A program made the translations under genes and the position numbers. The notes below the pieces were generated by a model, which saw only the letters and a list, made by a program, of their open reading frames with translations, was not told the origin of the DNA and searched no databases. A DNA stretch of 18,566 nt. Source: DATKKM01 sp035542855. GTDB taxonomy: Bacteria; Chloroflexota; Dehalococcoidia; SM23-28-2; RBG-16-64-32. Positions 1 to 5,748 of this stretch are shown here, piece after piece (positions within the stretch are counted from its first letter, which is position 1; the number at the start of each line of letters is the position of its first letter). Location: assembly GCA_035542855.1 (NCBI GenBank), contig DATKKM010000057.1, forward strand, positions 1 to 18,566. Reading direction: 5' to 3'.

Positions 1-474
1 TGGGGTTGTCGCAGCCGCAGAAGTGCCGGGGGAAGACGAAGGCACCGGGGTTGGCGCCGCCCCGATGTAGAACTGGAAAGCGCCCTGCGCTTCATCGCTA
101 TCCTCCGCAGACACGTTGTGCCAGATCACGGTGTATCGCCCGTCCGGAAGGTCGGCCTTCAGGTCGGCGCTGATGTGCTTGCGGTCGTTGTCGTCAAGAG
201 CCATGTTGCTGCTCACTGTATCCCCGGAGCTGTTCACGACGATAAGAGTCGGCAGACCGTTGGCGCGCGACATCTCTTCCTTGAAGTAAGCGTCGATCTT
301 GGTCGGGGCCACGGCCAGGACTTCGCCGTCACCCGGAGATGAGTGATCATACCCGGCATGCGCCGATACCTGGATCGCGGGGATGGCGAACAAGGCCAGC
401 GCCGCCACGATTGGCGCGATGAGCAACGCCGGCCGGATCAGATGCGCGGTCACACGTCTTTGCGCAGAGTACAT
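1..474 (-). CDS. CopC-like exported protein, C-terminus cut by window edge
   Basis: The first 158 codons of a minus-strand gene are visible; the 3' end lies outside the window. The ATG at 472-474 follows a GGGAGG ribosome site about 10 bases upstream. Residues 1-38 form a signal peptide (basic start, hydrophobic stretch 15-34) ending VSA, so the mature protein should begin with His39 (HAGYDHSSP). Residues 39-137 resemble the CopC copper-binding beta-sandwich: S-x-P-x-D-G-E-V near the start, LPDGRYTVIW, and a closing GAFQFYIG strand. A Pro/Ser/Thr-rich stretch starts at about residue 139 and reaches the edge, probably a linker to a membrane anchor. CopC proteins bind copper in the periplasm or on the cell surface. 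The N-terminal His is kept, but the usual Asp-x-His of the Cu(II) site reads EDSDE here, so copper binding is uncertain. The fold is fairly secure, the ligand is not. Confidence 0.75.
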   Translation of the reverse strand, partial: MYSAQRRVTAHLIRPALLIAPIVAALALFAIPAIQVSAHAGYDHSSPGDGEVLAVAPTKIDAYFKEEMSRANGLPTLIVVNSSGDTVSSNMALDDNDRKHISADLKADLPDGRYTVIWHNVSAEDSDEAQGAFQFYIGAAPTPVPSSSPGTSAAATTP

Positions 475-747
475 ATGTTCTTGCCTCCCTTGGATTTTGT
501 TCCTACCTCCTCCTAGATTAGCCCTCGTTGAACTGCTTGCACTATGACTAGTTTTGCGGCTAACACCGACTATAGAGTTACGAGCGCGCCAGCGGACACG
601 GACGCCCATCCGGCGTGAACTTGAGATGGTCATCCTCTGTATCGATGTCTGGCCAAGCTTCGAGCCTTATCTTACGGCCCCGCCTCGAGTGTTCATTAAA
701 GGCCGGCTTGACACCGCTCACCGCGCAAGCGCGCCAGGCCGATCGCC
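475..747. other. Intergenic stretch between the CopC-like gene and the RDD gene
   Basis: This 273-base stretch is visibly less GC-rich than its neighbours. Upstream of the CopC-like start, reading minus, are a TAATCT hexamer (515-520), a first GGAGGAGG and then the GGGAGG used by the gene; no convincing -35 was found. A 47-codon minus-strand frame with a GTG start (578-721) would encode a peptide ending DGRPCPLARS. It has no ribosome site or recognisable domain, so it is not called as a gene. No terminator hairpin for the RDD gene was seen. Confidence 0.4.
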
Positions 748-1248
748 TCAGGGAAGCTCGAGAACCACTGTCCCCGAGATCATGTCGTGAAGCGCGCGCG
801 ACTCCTTGTCGAAGAACATGGGGATGAGGCCGAGGCCCAGCGGAATCAAAGCCACCGGCGTCATGATCGTGCGCAGAAGCGCCTGCCAAACTGACATGTG
901 GTAGCCGTCGCGGTCGGTCACGATTATGCGGACTGCCATCTGACCGACGCTCTGCCCCTTCCACCACCCGAGGATGAAGAAGTACAGCGGTATGACCAGC
1001 GCAAACGAGGCGAGGATCGCCTCAGCGGTGAGCCCTTCCCCCTGCGTGAAGTTGGAGTTGCTACCCCAGTCTGTCCTTGTCAACAGGTAGAAGCCGGCGG
1101 TGCTCGCCCACAACAGGCCGAGCGAGGCAAGGACTATCAGGTCCAGGATTCCCGCGACGATTCGTAGTCCGGCGCTTGCGTACGGTAGCGCTGGATACTC
1201 TTCGAACTGTGGTTCTTCGGTCGCCTGCACCTGTGGAATCGAGGTCAT
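748..1248 (-). CDS. RDD family membrane protein
   Basis: This 166-residue integral membrane protein has three predicted helices: one after AGLRIVAGILDLIVL, one around ILASFALVIPLYFFILGWW and one around TPVALIPLGLGLIPMFF. The RDD signature is present: Arg and Asp in the first helix, and a charged segment before the C-terminus (DKESRALHDMISGTVVLEL). The substrate of most RDD proteins is unknown; some members have been linked to ion transport. The frame extends upstream to GTG/ATG codons at 1294-1299 that overlap the 3' end of nagA by up to 11 bases. The ATG at 1246-1248 is preferred because a TATACT hexamer lies 7 bases upstream, fitting leaderless transcription, and because the extra 17 residues look unconserved. 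Translation coupled to nagA from the upstream start remains possible. The family call is firm; the start is moderate. Confidence 0.8.
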   Translation of the reverse strand: MTSIPQVQATEEPQFEEYPALPYASAGLRIVAGILDLIVLASLGLLWASTAGFYLLTRTDWGSNSNFTQGEGLTAEAILASFALVIPLYFFILGWWKGQSVGQMAVRIIVTDRDGYHMSVWQALLRTIMTPVALIPLGLGLIPMFFDKESRALHDMISGTVVLELP

Positions 1249-1255
1249 TGAAGAA

Positions 1256-1261
1256 AGTATA
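1256..1261 (-). promoter_or_regulatory. Candidate leaderless -10 box of the RDD gene
   Basis: The minus strand reads TATACT, then 7 bases, then the ATG. Transcription would then begin at or next to the start codon. There is no Shine-Dalgarno sequence and no clear -35. The box lies inside the possible upstream-start version of the gene. Confidence 0.4.
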
Positions 1262-1288
1262 GCGCGGTTGTTCTGATACAGGCGAGCA

Positions 1289-2449
1289 TCATCCATCACT
1301 TCTATAAACGCATTTGCCGCCCGCCCAGGTTCCCCAAATGGCCAAGTCCTTCGTCATCGCTACGAGATCGGCGTCAAGCCCTGCGGCCAGAGATCCCTTT
1401 CGGCCGGCCAGCCCGGCGACGCGCGCCGGCACTGCCGATGCCATCCGCAACGCCTCTGCCGCATCCCCGATCCCCCACGAGACCACGTTGCGCACCACGG
1501 CGTCCATCGTCGCCGCGCTTCCGGCGATCGTTCCGTTCGGCAGCCGGATCGATCCTTCCGAAAGCACGGCTTCCTCGTTGCCGATGCGGAAGGTGCCTGC
1601 CGCGAGGCCCGCCGGCGTTACCGCGTCCGTGACCAGCGCCACGCGGTCGATGCCGAGCGCTCGCACCAGCAGCCTCACAGTGGCTGGGTGCAGGTGCACC
1701 CCGTCACCAATCGCTTCGACGGTGACCCCCTTCGCCTCAATCGCTGCACCGATGGGGCCAGGGTCGCGGTGATGCAGTGGCCGCATCGCGTTGAAGGCGT
1801 GCGTCACGTGCGTGGCACCCGCCTCGAACGCCTGCCGGGCGATGTCATACGTCGCATCCGTATGTCCCACCGACACCCGCACACCGGCGTCGACAGCCGC
1901 ACGGACCAGCTCTATCCCGCCATCCAGGTCCGGCGCGATCGTCATGATGCGGACCTCTCCGGCTGCCAGCAGCCGCTCCAGGAGCGCGCGGTCCGGCCGC
2001 TGCAACCAACCCTCCGGCAGCGCGCCGCGACGCTCGGGGCTGACGAACGGTCCCTCGAAGTTCAGGCCGAGAAGCTCGGCTCCCCCCTCGATCACGCCGG
2101 TGACCGCGGCCACCGCCTCTGCGTAGGCGATGCCCTGCTCGATGTCGGCGGCGCAGATCGTGGCCAGGAACGATGTGACTCCGCGAGATACGACCCAGCG
2201 CGCGTGAGCCTCTATCTCGTCGCGATTCACCGTCAGTAACGAGTGGCCGCCACCGCCGTGCACATGCACATCGACAAACCCGGGCGCCAGCGTCAGTCCG
2301 TCCATATCGATCACCTGCGCACCGTCGGGGGCCTCGACGACCGGCGCGACGCGCCCGATCCTCGGCCCGTCGAGCAGCACGTCAGCGCGATCGATGCGCC
2401 CGTCCGGCCAGAGCGCGTTGGCCCCTCGCAGTAGCACCAGATCGGCCAT
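1289..2449 (-). CDS. nagA: N-acetylglucosamine-6-phosphate deacetylase
   Basis: NagA is a cytoplasmic enzyme that removes acetate from GlcNAc-6-phosphate in amino-sugar use and cell-wall recycling. The 386-residue product matches the usual family length and shows the amidohydrolase layout: D-V-H-V-H (His62, His64), metal ligand Glu132 in LNFEGPF, His196 in SVGHTDATY, His217 in HVTHAFNAM, and catalytic Asp275 in VTDAVTPAG. The phosphate-binding residues are also kept (Arg228 in HRDPG, His252 in DGVHLHP). A NGTIAGSAATMD stretch near the end is typical. One oddity is that the His usually found just after the [RK]-[RK]-G-[AT] following LEGP is Leu144 (RRGALPEGW). The frame could start 40 codons earlier, but that part is unconserved and overlaps the divergent neighbour. 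The ATG at 2447-2449 has a TATGAT 7 bases upstream. No nagB or phosphotransferase gene is nearby. Confidence 0.9.
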   Translation of the reverse strand: MADLVLLRGANALWPDGRIDRADVLLDGPRIGRVAPVVEAPDGAQVIDMDGLTLAPGFVDVHVHGGGGHSLLTVNRDEIEAHARWVVSRGVTSFLATICAADIEQGIAYAEAVAAVTGVIEGGAELLGLNFEGPFVSPERRGALPEGWLQRPDRALLERLLAAGEVRIMTIAPDLDGGIELVRAAVDAGVRVSVGHTDATYDIARQAFEAGATHVTHAFNAMRPLHHRDPGPIGAAIEAKGVTVEAIGDGVHLHPATVRLLVRALGIDRVALVTDAVTPAGLAAGTFRIGNEEAVLSEGSIRLPNGTIAGSAATMDAVVRNVVSWGIGDAAEALRMASAVPARVAGLAGRKGSLAAGLDADLVAMTKDLAIWGTWAGGKCVYRSDG

Positions 2450-2456
2450 GGCCCGT

Positions 2457-2462
2457 ATCATA
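2457..2462 (-). promoter_or_regulatory. Candidate leaderless -10 box of nagA
   Basis: The minus strand reads TATGAT, then 7 bases, then the nagA ATG. There is no Shine-Dalgarno sequence. It overlaps the plus-strand CATACT at 2459-2464, so two divergent promoters would share almost the same bases and could not be occupied together. Confidence 0.45.
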
Positions 2463-2464
2463 CT
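2459..2464 (+). promoter_or_regulatory. Candidate leaderless -10 box of the 2473 gene
   Basis: CATACT lies 8 bases before the ATG at 2473, again without a ribosome site. It overlaps the nagA -10 candidate on the other strand, within a divergent gap of only 23 bases. Confidence 0.35.
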
Positions 2465-2472
2465 GTGCTCAG

Positions 2473-2853
2473 ATGACTGAACTGCCAGCCGATCTCCAGC
2501 AAGCCGTAGACGACCAGGCGCAGGCCCGCATCGCCATGAACCTGCAGGGTTTCGCCAAGTACCTGACACCGGAGGCCGTCGATTCCTTGCGGGCCTCGTT
2601 CCAGGGCATCCCGCCGCGCGTCAACCGTTACGACGTCGCGGCCGCCGAGCCGCTCGGCGCCGATTTCATCGTCGATATCCGCTACTACGCCCGCGACGAT
2701 GGGTTCATCGTGCGCAGCCGCTGGTCCCGCCGCGGCGACCCTTGGATGGTCGTGCACGCCGAGCGCCTCTGGGCTGAAGGCGACAAGCGCCCCGGCTTCC
2801 TCTCCCGCCTGGTCGCATCGATCGCGGGCCGCTTCGCCTCGCGGCCCCGCTAG
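2473..2853 (+). CDS. Small unrecognised cytoplasmic protein, possibly NTF2/SnoaL-like
   Basis: The product has 126 residues, no signal peptide and no membrane segment. The first 45 residues are helix-prone and Gln/Ala-rich (LPADLQQAVDDQAQARIAMN). Two or three strand-like stretches follow (VNRYDVAAAEPL, DFIVDIRYYAR, GFIVRSRWSRRG, PWMVVHAERLW), then a basic tail ending RFASRPR. An N-terminal helical part packed against a curved sheet would fit the NTF2/SnoaL-like fold, where WMVVHAERLW resembles the last strand. No catalytic motif is seen and I assign no function. It is divergent from nagA and convergent with the VOC gene, sharing its last four bases. The coding call rests on plausible composition, the tight fit between neighbours and the promoter candidate. 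Confidence refers to the gene, not the fold. Confidence 0.7.
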   Translation: MTELPADLQQAVDDQAQARIAMNLQGFAKYLTPEAVDSLRASFQGIPPRVNRYDVAAAEPLGADFIVDIRYYARDDGFIVRSRWSRRGDPWMVVHAERLWAEGDKRPGFLSRLVASIAGRFASRPR

Positions 2854-3254
2854 TCCGCAAGCGGCTCGTTGCCGGTGACGTTCCCCTCGGCGTCCGTGGT
2901 CAGCAACCCTTTGCCTAAATCGAGGATCACCAGCGCATTCCCGAACGGGTCCTCAACCACTGCGCATTTTCCGATCTGTATCTCGAACGGCGGCGCCAGC
3001 ACGCGGCCCCCTGCCTCAACGAAGCGCTCAACCGCATCGTCCACTGAATCGACGAGGAGATCCGTCTCCTGCTCAGGCCGCTCGGTCTGTAGCACCAGCT
3101 CAAGGCCTCCGAGGCGCAGCCCCGCCGCAGTCTCTGAGCGCCAGATGAGCGGGTGGCCGAGCTTGTCCCGGTAAAACTGAAGCCCTTCGTCAAGGTTGAG
3201 CACTGGCAGGCGATAGCAGTCGATCTTACGGAACAACGGTGTTCTTTCCTGCAC
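2850..3254 (-). CDS. VOC (glyoxalase/bleomycin-resistance fold) family protein
   Basis: The product has 134 residues, normal for a single-chain VOC protein with two beta-alpha-beta-beta-beta units. The first unit includes LPVLNLDEGLQFYRDKLG, the classic start of the fold, followed by LGGLELVLQTE. The second contains VDSVDDAVERFVEAGG and ends EDPFGNALVILDLG. Residues at the usual metal-ligand positions are atypical: Cys and Tyr stand where a His is common in the first strand, and the last strand reads GNALVILD without the usual Glu. It may therefore be a binding protein or an enzyme with a different centre; the substrate cannot be told. Translation probably starts at GTG 3252-3254, with TACAAT 6 bases upstream. 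It ends in the same CTAG as its convergent neighbour. Confidence 0.8.
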   Translation of the reverse strand: MQERTPLFRKIDCYRLPVLNLDEGLQFYRDKLGHPLIWRSETAAGLRLGGLELVLQTERPEQETDLLVDSVDDAVERFVEAGGRVLAPPFEIQIGKCAVVEDPFGNALVILDLGKGLLTTDAEGNVTGNEPLAD

Positions 3255-3260
3255 ACCGGG

Positions 3261-3266
3261 ATTGTA
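3261..3266 (-). promoter_or_regulatory. Candidate leaderless -10 box of the VOC gene at 2850-3254
   Basis: The minus strand reads TACAAT, then 6 bases, then the GTG start. No ribosome site is present. A weak TTCAGG lies about 16 bases further upstream as a possible -35. Confidence 0.4.
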
Positions 3267-3374
3267 CCGGACACTAACCCTCCCTGAACCGAGGGATGTA
3301 CACCGTTCTGTAACCTGCCCCGAGATACGCGAGTCTTCAGTTATGAAAAGTCAACACTCGGAGGGAAGGTCAAT

Positions 3375-4274
3375 ATGCCCCGCAAAATCCTGCTCCCTGC
3401 CGCCCTGCTCGCCCTGCTCCTCGCAGCCCTCGCTATGGCCGGCCGCTCCGCCGGCAACGCCTCGGCAGCCCCCTCGCTCGATTCGGAAGAGCAGGCGTTC
3501 GTCACGCTAATCAACAACTACCGCGCCCAGAACGGACTTGGCCCGCTGGCCGTCGCCACATCGCTCGATGACTCGGCCGACTGGATGAGCGCGGACATGG
3601 GCCAGAAGAACTACTTCAGCCACACCGACTCCCTGGGCCGCGACCCCTGGACGCGAATGTGCTACTTCGGCTACTGCTACAACACCTACATGGGAGAGAA
3701 CATCGCGGCCGGTTACCAGACCGCGCAGTCCGTCTTCGATGGCTGGAAAGCCTCGCCGGGTCACAACGCCAACATGCTGAACGCCAACTACCATGTCATG
3801 GGCCTCGCACGCGTCTACAGCGCCGGCAGCACCTACGGCTGGTACTGGACGAACGACTTCGGCGGCGCAGTCCCGCCGGGGACGCCCCTCAGCGGCCCGA
3901 CCGACACACCAGCACCCACCCCAACTACGACCCCTGCGCCGACGCTGGCGCCCACTCGGACACCAACCCCTACAGTGCAGCCGGGTTCCGCCTGTCCGGG
4001 CGACAGCGACTGCGACGGCTGGAGCGATGCAGCCGAAGCTCGCATCGGGACTAGCAGCGTCCTCGCATGCAGCGCCGATTCGGTCCGCGACAACGAGTCT
4101 CTGGACGCGTGGCCACCCGACTTCAACGATGACGGCGTTTCGGACATGGCGGATGTGCTGACGTTCAAGGCGCAATTCGGCCACCATTCGCCGCGCTGGG
4201 ACTTGAACCTCGACGGCGCGGTCAACCTGAGCGACGTCATCATGCTAGCGCCCACGTTCGGGCACGCCTGTTAA
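3375..4274 (+). CDS. Secreted CAP-domain (SCP-like) protein with dockerin-like tail
   Basis: The 299-residue product starts at an ATG behind a strong GGAGGGAAGG site. Residues 1-31 form a signal peptide (PRK, long Leu/Ala core, cleavage near ASA-AP). Residues 38-165 are a CAP domain. It keeps the usual cavity residues His83 (YFSHTDS), Glu108 (MGENIA) and His130 (SPGHNANM), plus NNYRAQNGLGPL near its start. Cys96 and Cys101 could form a disulfide. Residues about 167-206 are a Pro/Thr linker. The tail holds a thrombospondin-type-3-like DSDCDGWSDAAE and two dockerin-like Ca loops (DFNDDGVSDMAD and DLNLDGAVNLSD), each followed by a short helix and FG. Bacterial CAP proteins are exported and mostly of unknown activity. 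A terminator hairpin follows. This domain order recurs in Chloroflexota proteins. Confidence 0.88.
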   Translation: MPRKILLPAALLALLLAALAMAGRSAGNASAAPSLDSEEQAFVTLINNYRAQNGLGPLAVATSLDDSADWMSADMGQKNYFSHTDSLGRDPWTRMCYFGYCYNTYMGENIAAGYQTAQSVFDGWKASPGHNANMLNANYHVMGLARVYSAGSTYGWYWTNDFGGAVPPGTPLSGPTDTPAPTPTTTPAPTLAPTRTPTPTVQPGSACPGDSDCDGWSDAAEARIGTSSVLACSADSVRDNESLDAWPPDFNDDGVSDMADVLTFKAQFGHHSPRWDLNLDGAVNLSDVIMLAPTFGHAC

Positions 4275-4296
4275 AGGCCGATCACACCACCAGAGC

Positions 4297-4322
4297 GAGG
4301 GCCGGTCATGAGACCGGCCCTC
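4297..4322 (+). terminator. Intrinsic terminator after the CAP gene
   Basis: An 11-base perfect stem (GAGGGCCGGTC / GACCGGCCCTC) closes a four-base ATGA loop, 23 bases after the stop codon. TTCGTTTCTTC follows on the plus strand, giving a broken U-tract. On the minus strand no U-tract follows, so it mainly suits the CAP gene, though it may also slow readthrough from the convergent thiolase. Confidence 0.75.
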
Positions 4323-4369
4323 TTCGTTTCTTCACGTGTGGGTAAGGGCCCCAGCACTGATCGGGTCAA

Positions 4370-5524
4370 CTAGTCCAGGCGCTCGATGATCGTCGCCGTG
4401 CCAAGGCCGCCGCCGCAGCACATCAGCTGCATGCCGTAGCGGCCGCCCGTGTGCTCAAGCTCGTGGAGTAGCGTCGTCATCAGGCGTGCGCCCGTCGCAC
4501 CCAGCGGGTGGCCGATGGCGATCGCGCCGCCGTTGACGTTCACCTTCGACATGTCAGGCTTGCACTCCTTCTCCCAGGCCAGCACCACGGACGCGAACGC
4601 TTCGTTGATCTCGATCAGGTCGATGTCCTTCATCTCGAGGCCGGCGTGCTTCAGCACCTTCGGCGTCGCTGTGATCGGGCCGGTCAGCATCAGCACAGGG
4701 TCGGAGCCGACGACCGCCTGGCCCACAATCCGCGCCCGCGGCTTCTTGCCCAGCTCCTCCGCCTTCTCGCGGGCCATCAGGAGCACGGCCGAGGCGCCAT
4801 CCGTGATCTGCGATGAGTTGCCGGCGTGGTGGATGCCGTCCGGCCGGAACGAAGGCTGCAGGCTGCCCAGCTTTTCGAGGCTGGTGTCCCGGATGCCCTC
4901 GTCCGTCTTCGCGGTGTGCGGCAGGCCCTCCAGCTTGACGTCGATCGGCACGATCTCGCGGTCGAAGCGGCCCTCGTCGCGGGCGCGCTTGGCCTTCTCG
5001 TAGCTGCCGAGCGCGAACTCGTCCGCCTGCTGGCGGGTGATGCCCCACTTAACCGCGATCTCCTCGGCGGAGATGCCCTGCGGCGTCAGGGCATACTTCT
5101 CCATCAGGGCAGGGGTGAACGGCGCGCCGGGGCCCTGCATGATGTTCACCCCCAGCGGCACGCGCGACATGGACTCGACGCCGCCGCCGATGGTGATATC
5201 GCAGACGCCGGCCGCGATCAGGTTGGCGGCGAAGTGCACAGCCTGCTGGCCGCTGCCGCACTGCCGGTCGACGCTCGTCGCCGGGACGGTGTACGGGAAG
5301 TCCGCCGTCAGCAGCACGTTGCGGGCGACGTTCGCCCCCTGCTCGCCGACCTGGTCGACGCAGCCGAAGACGACGTCCTCGACGATGCCGGACTCGATGC
5401 CGGCGCGCTTCACGACTTCGTTCAGCACCTTCGCGCCGAGCTCGTTGGGGTGGATGCCGGAGAGGACGCCGTTGCGCCGGCCCATGGGCGTGCGCACAGC
5501 CTCCACAATAACTACTTCTCGCAT
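4370..5524 (-). CDS. Acetyl-CoA C-acyltransferase (thiolase family)
   Basis: Thiolases cleave 3-ketoacyl-CoA with CoA in beta-oxidation, or condense two acetyl-CoA. The 384-residue product has all the family residues: nucleophile Cys89 in VDRQCGSGQQAV, GGGVESMS, NEAFA, His339 in AIAIGHPLGATGAR, and the second catalytic Cys (Cys369) in MCCGGGLGTA. Length and motifs fit a degradative or broad thiolase, but chain-length preference cannot be read from them. The ATG at 5522-5524 sits 8 bases behind AAGGAGGA. Upstream is TAGAAT (-10) overlapped by a 20-base dyad, suggesting control by a repressor. No hydratase or dehydrogenase gene adjoins it. The EtfD/FadF-type reductase further right fits the same pathway. 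Confidence 0.92.
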   Translation of the reverse strand: MREVVIVEAVRTPMGRRNGVLSGIHPNELGAKVLNEVVKRAGIESGIVEDVVFGCVDQVGEQGANVARNVLLTADFPYTVPATSVDRQCGSGQQAVHFAANLIAAGVCDITIGGGVESMSRVPLGVNIMQGPGAPFTPALMEKYALTPQGISAEEIAVKWGITRQQADEFALGSYEKAKRARDEGRFDREIVPIDVKLEGLPHTAKTDEGIRDTSLEKLGSLQPSFRPDGIHHAGNSSQITDGASAVLLMAREKAEELGKKPRARIVGQAVVGSDPVLMLTGPITATPKVLKHAGLEMKDIDLIEINEAFASVVLAWEKECKPDMSKVNVNGGAIAIGHPLGATGARLMTTLLHELEHTGGRYGMQLMCCGGGLGTATIIERLD

Positions 5525-5554
5525 GGGATGCTCCTCCTTCGTTTGGGCAGGCTC

Positions 5555-5560
5555 ATTCTA
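5555..5560 (-). promoter_or_regulatory. Candidate -10 box of the thiolase gene
   Basis: TAGAAT on the minus strand lies 30 bases before the ATG, leaving room for a short leader that holds AAGGAGGA. No good -35 is seen. The spacer is occupied by the inverted repeat at 5560-5579. Confidence 0.45.
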
Positions 5561-5579
5561 GCACTCAGCACTGAGAGCT
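5560..5579. promoter_or_regulatory. Inverted repeat, candidate operator of the thiolase gene
   Basis: AGCACTCAGCACTGAGAGCT is a two-fold dyad centred at 5569.5: CTCAG and CTGAG around a central CA, with outer AGC/GCT also paired and one A/A mismatch per side. It touches the -10 box and covers the spacer, where a dimeric repressor would block transcription. The regulator is not identifiable here. Confidence 0.4.
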
Positions 5580-5748
5580 ACCCTTGGTACAGGTTGGGGC
5601 AATTTCGGGGATAAGTGCCGCCGCGCGCTTCCCCCGGCACGGGCGCGGGGGTATGCTTGCGCCGCAAAAGACATACGCACCCGGATGCGGCGCTGTCACT
5701 GGGGGCACTGGCGAGCGCCTATCCATTCGCCAAGTGGAGGTCCCCGCC

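Noticed and set aside
578..721. 47-codon GTG-started frame on the minus strand between the CopC-like and RDD genes
   Set aside because: The peptide composition looks plausible, but there is no ribosome site, promoter or known domain. Too little to call a gene.
2450..2569. Upstream extension of nagA by 40 codons
   Set aside because: It would overlap the divergent 2473 gene, the sequence is unlike NagA, and normal NagA length is reached from 2449.
3301..3360. Possible ECF-sigma promoter before the CAP gene (GTAACC ... GTCTT)
   Set aside because: The elements match known ECF consensus poorly and spacing is ambiguous. TTATGA at 3341 is equally possible as a -10.
5584..5748. Upstream extension of the metzincin frame by 55 codons
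   Set aside because: It lacks a ribosome site and would bury the signal peptide. The GTG at 5749 has GGAGG at good spacing.
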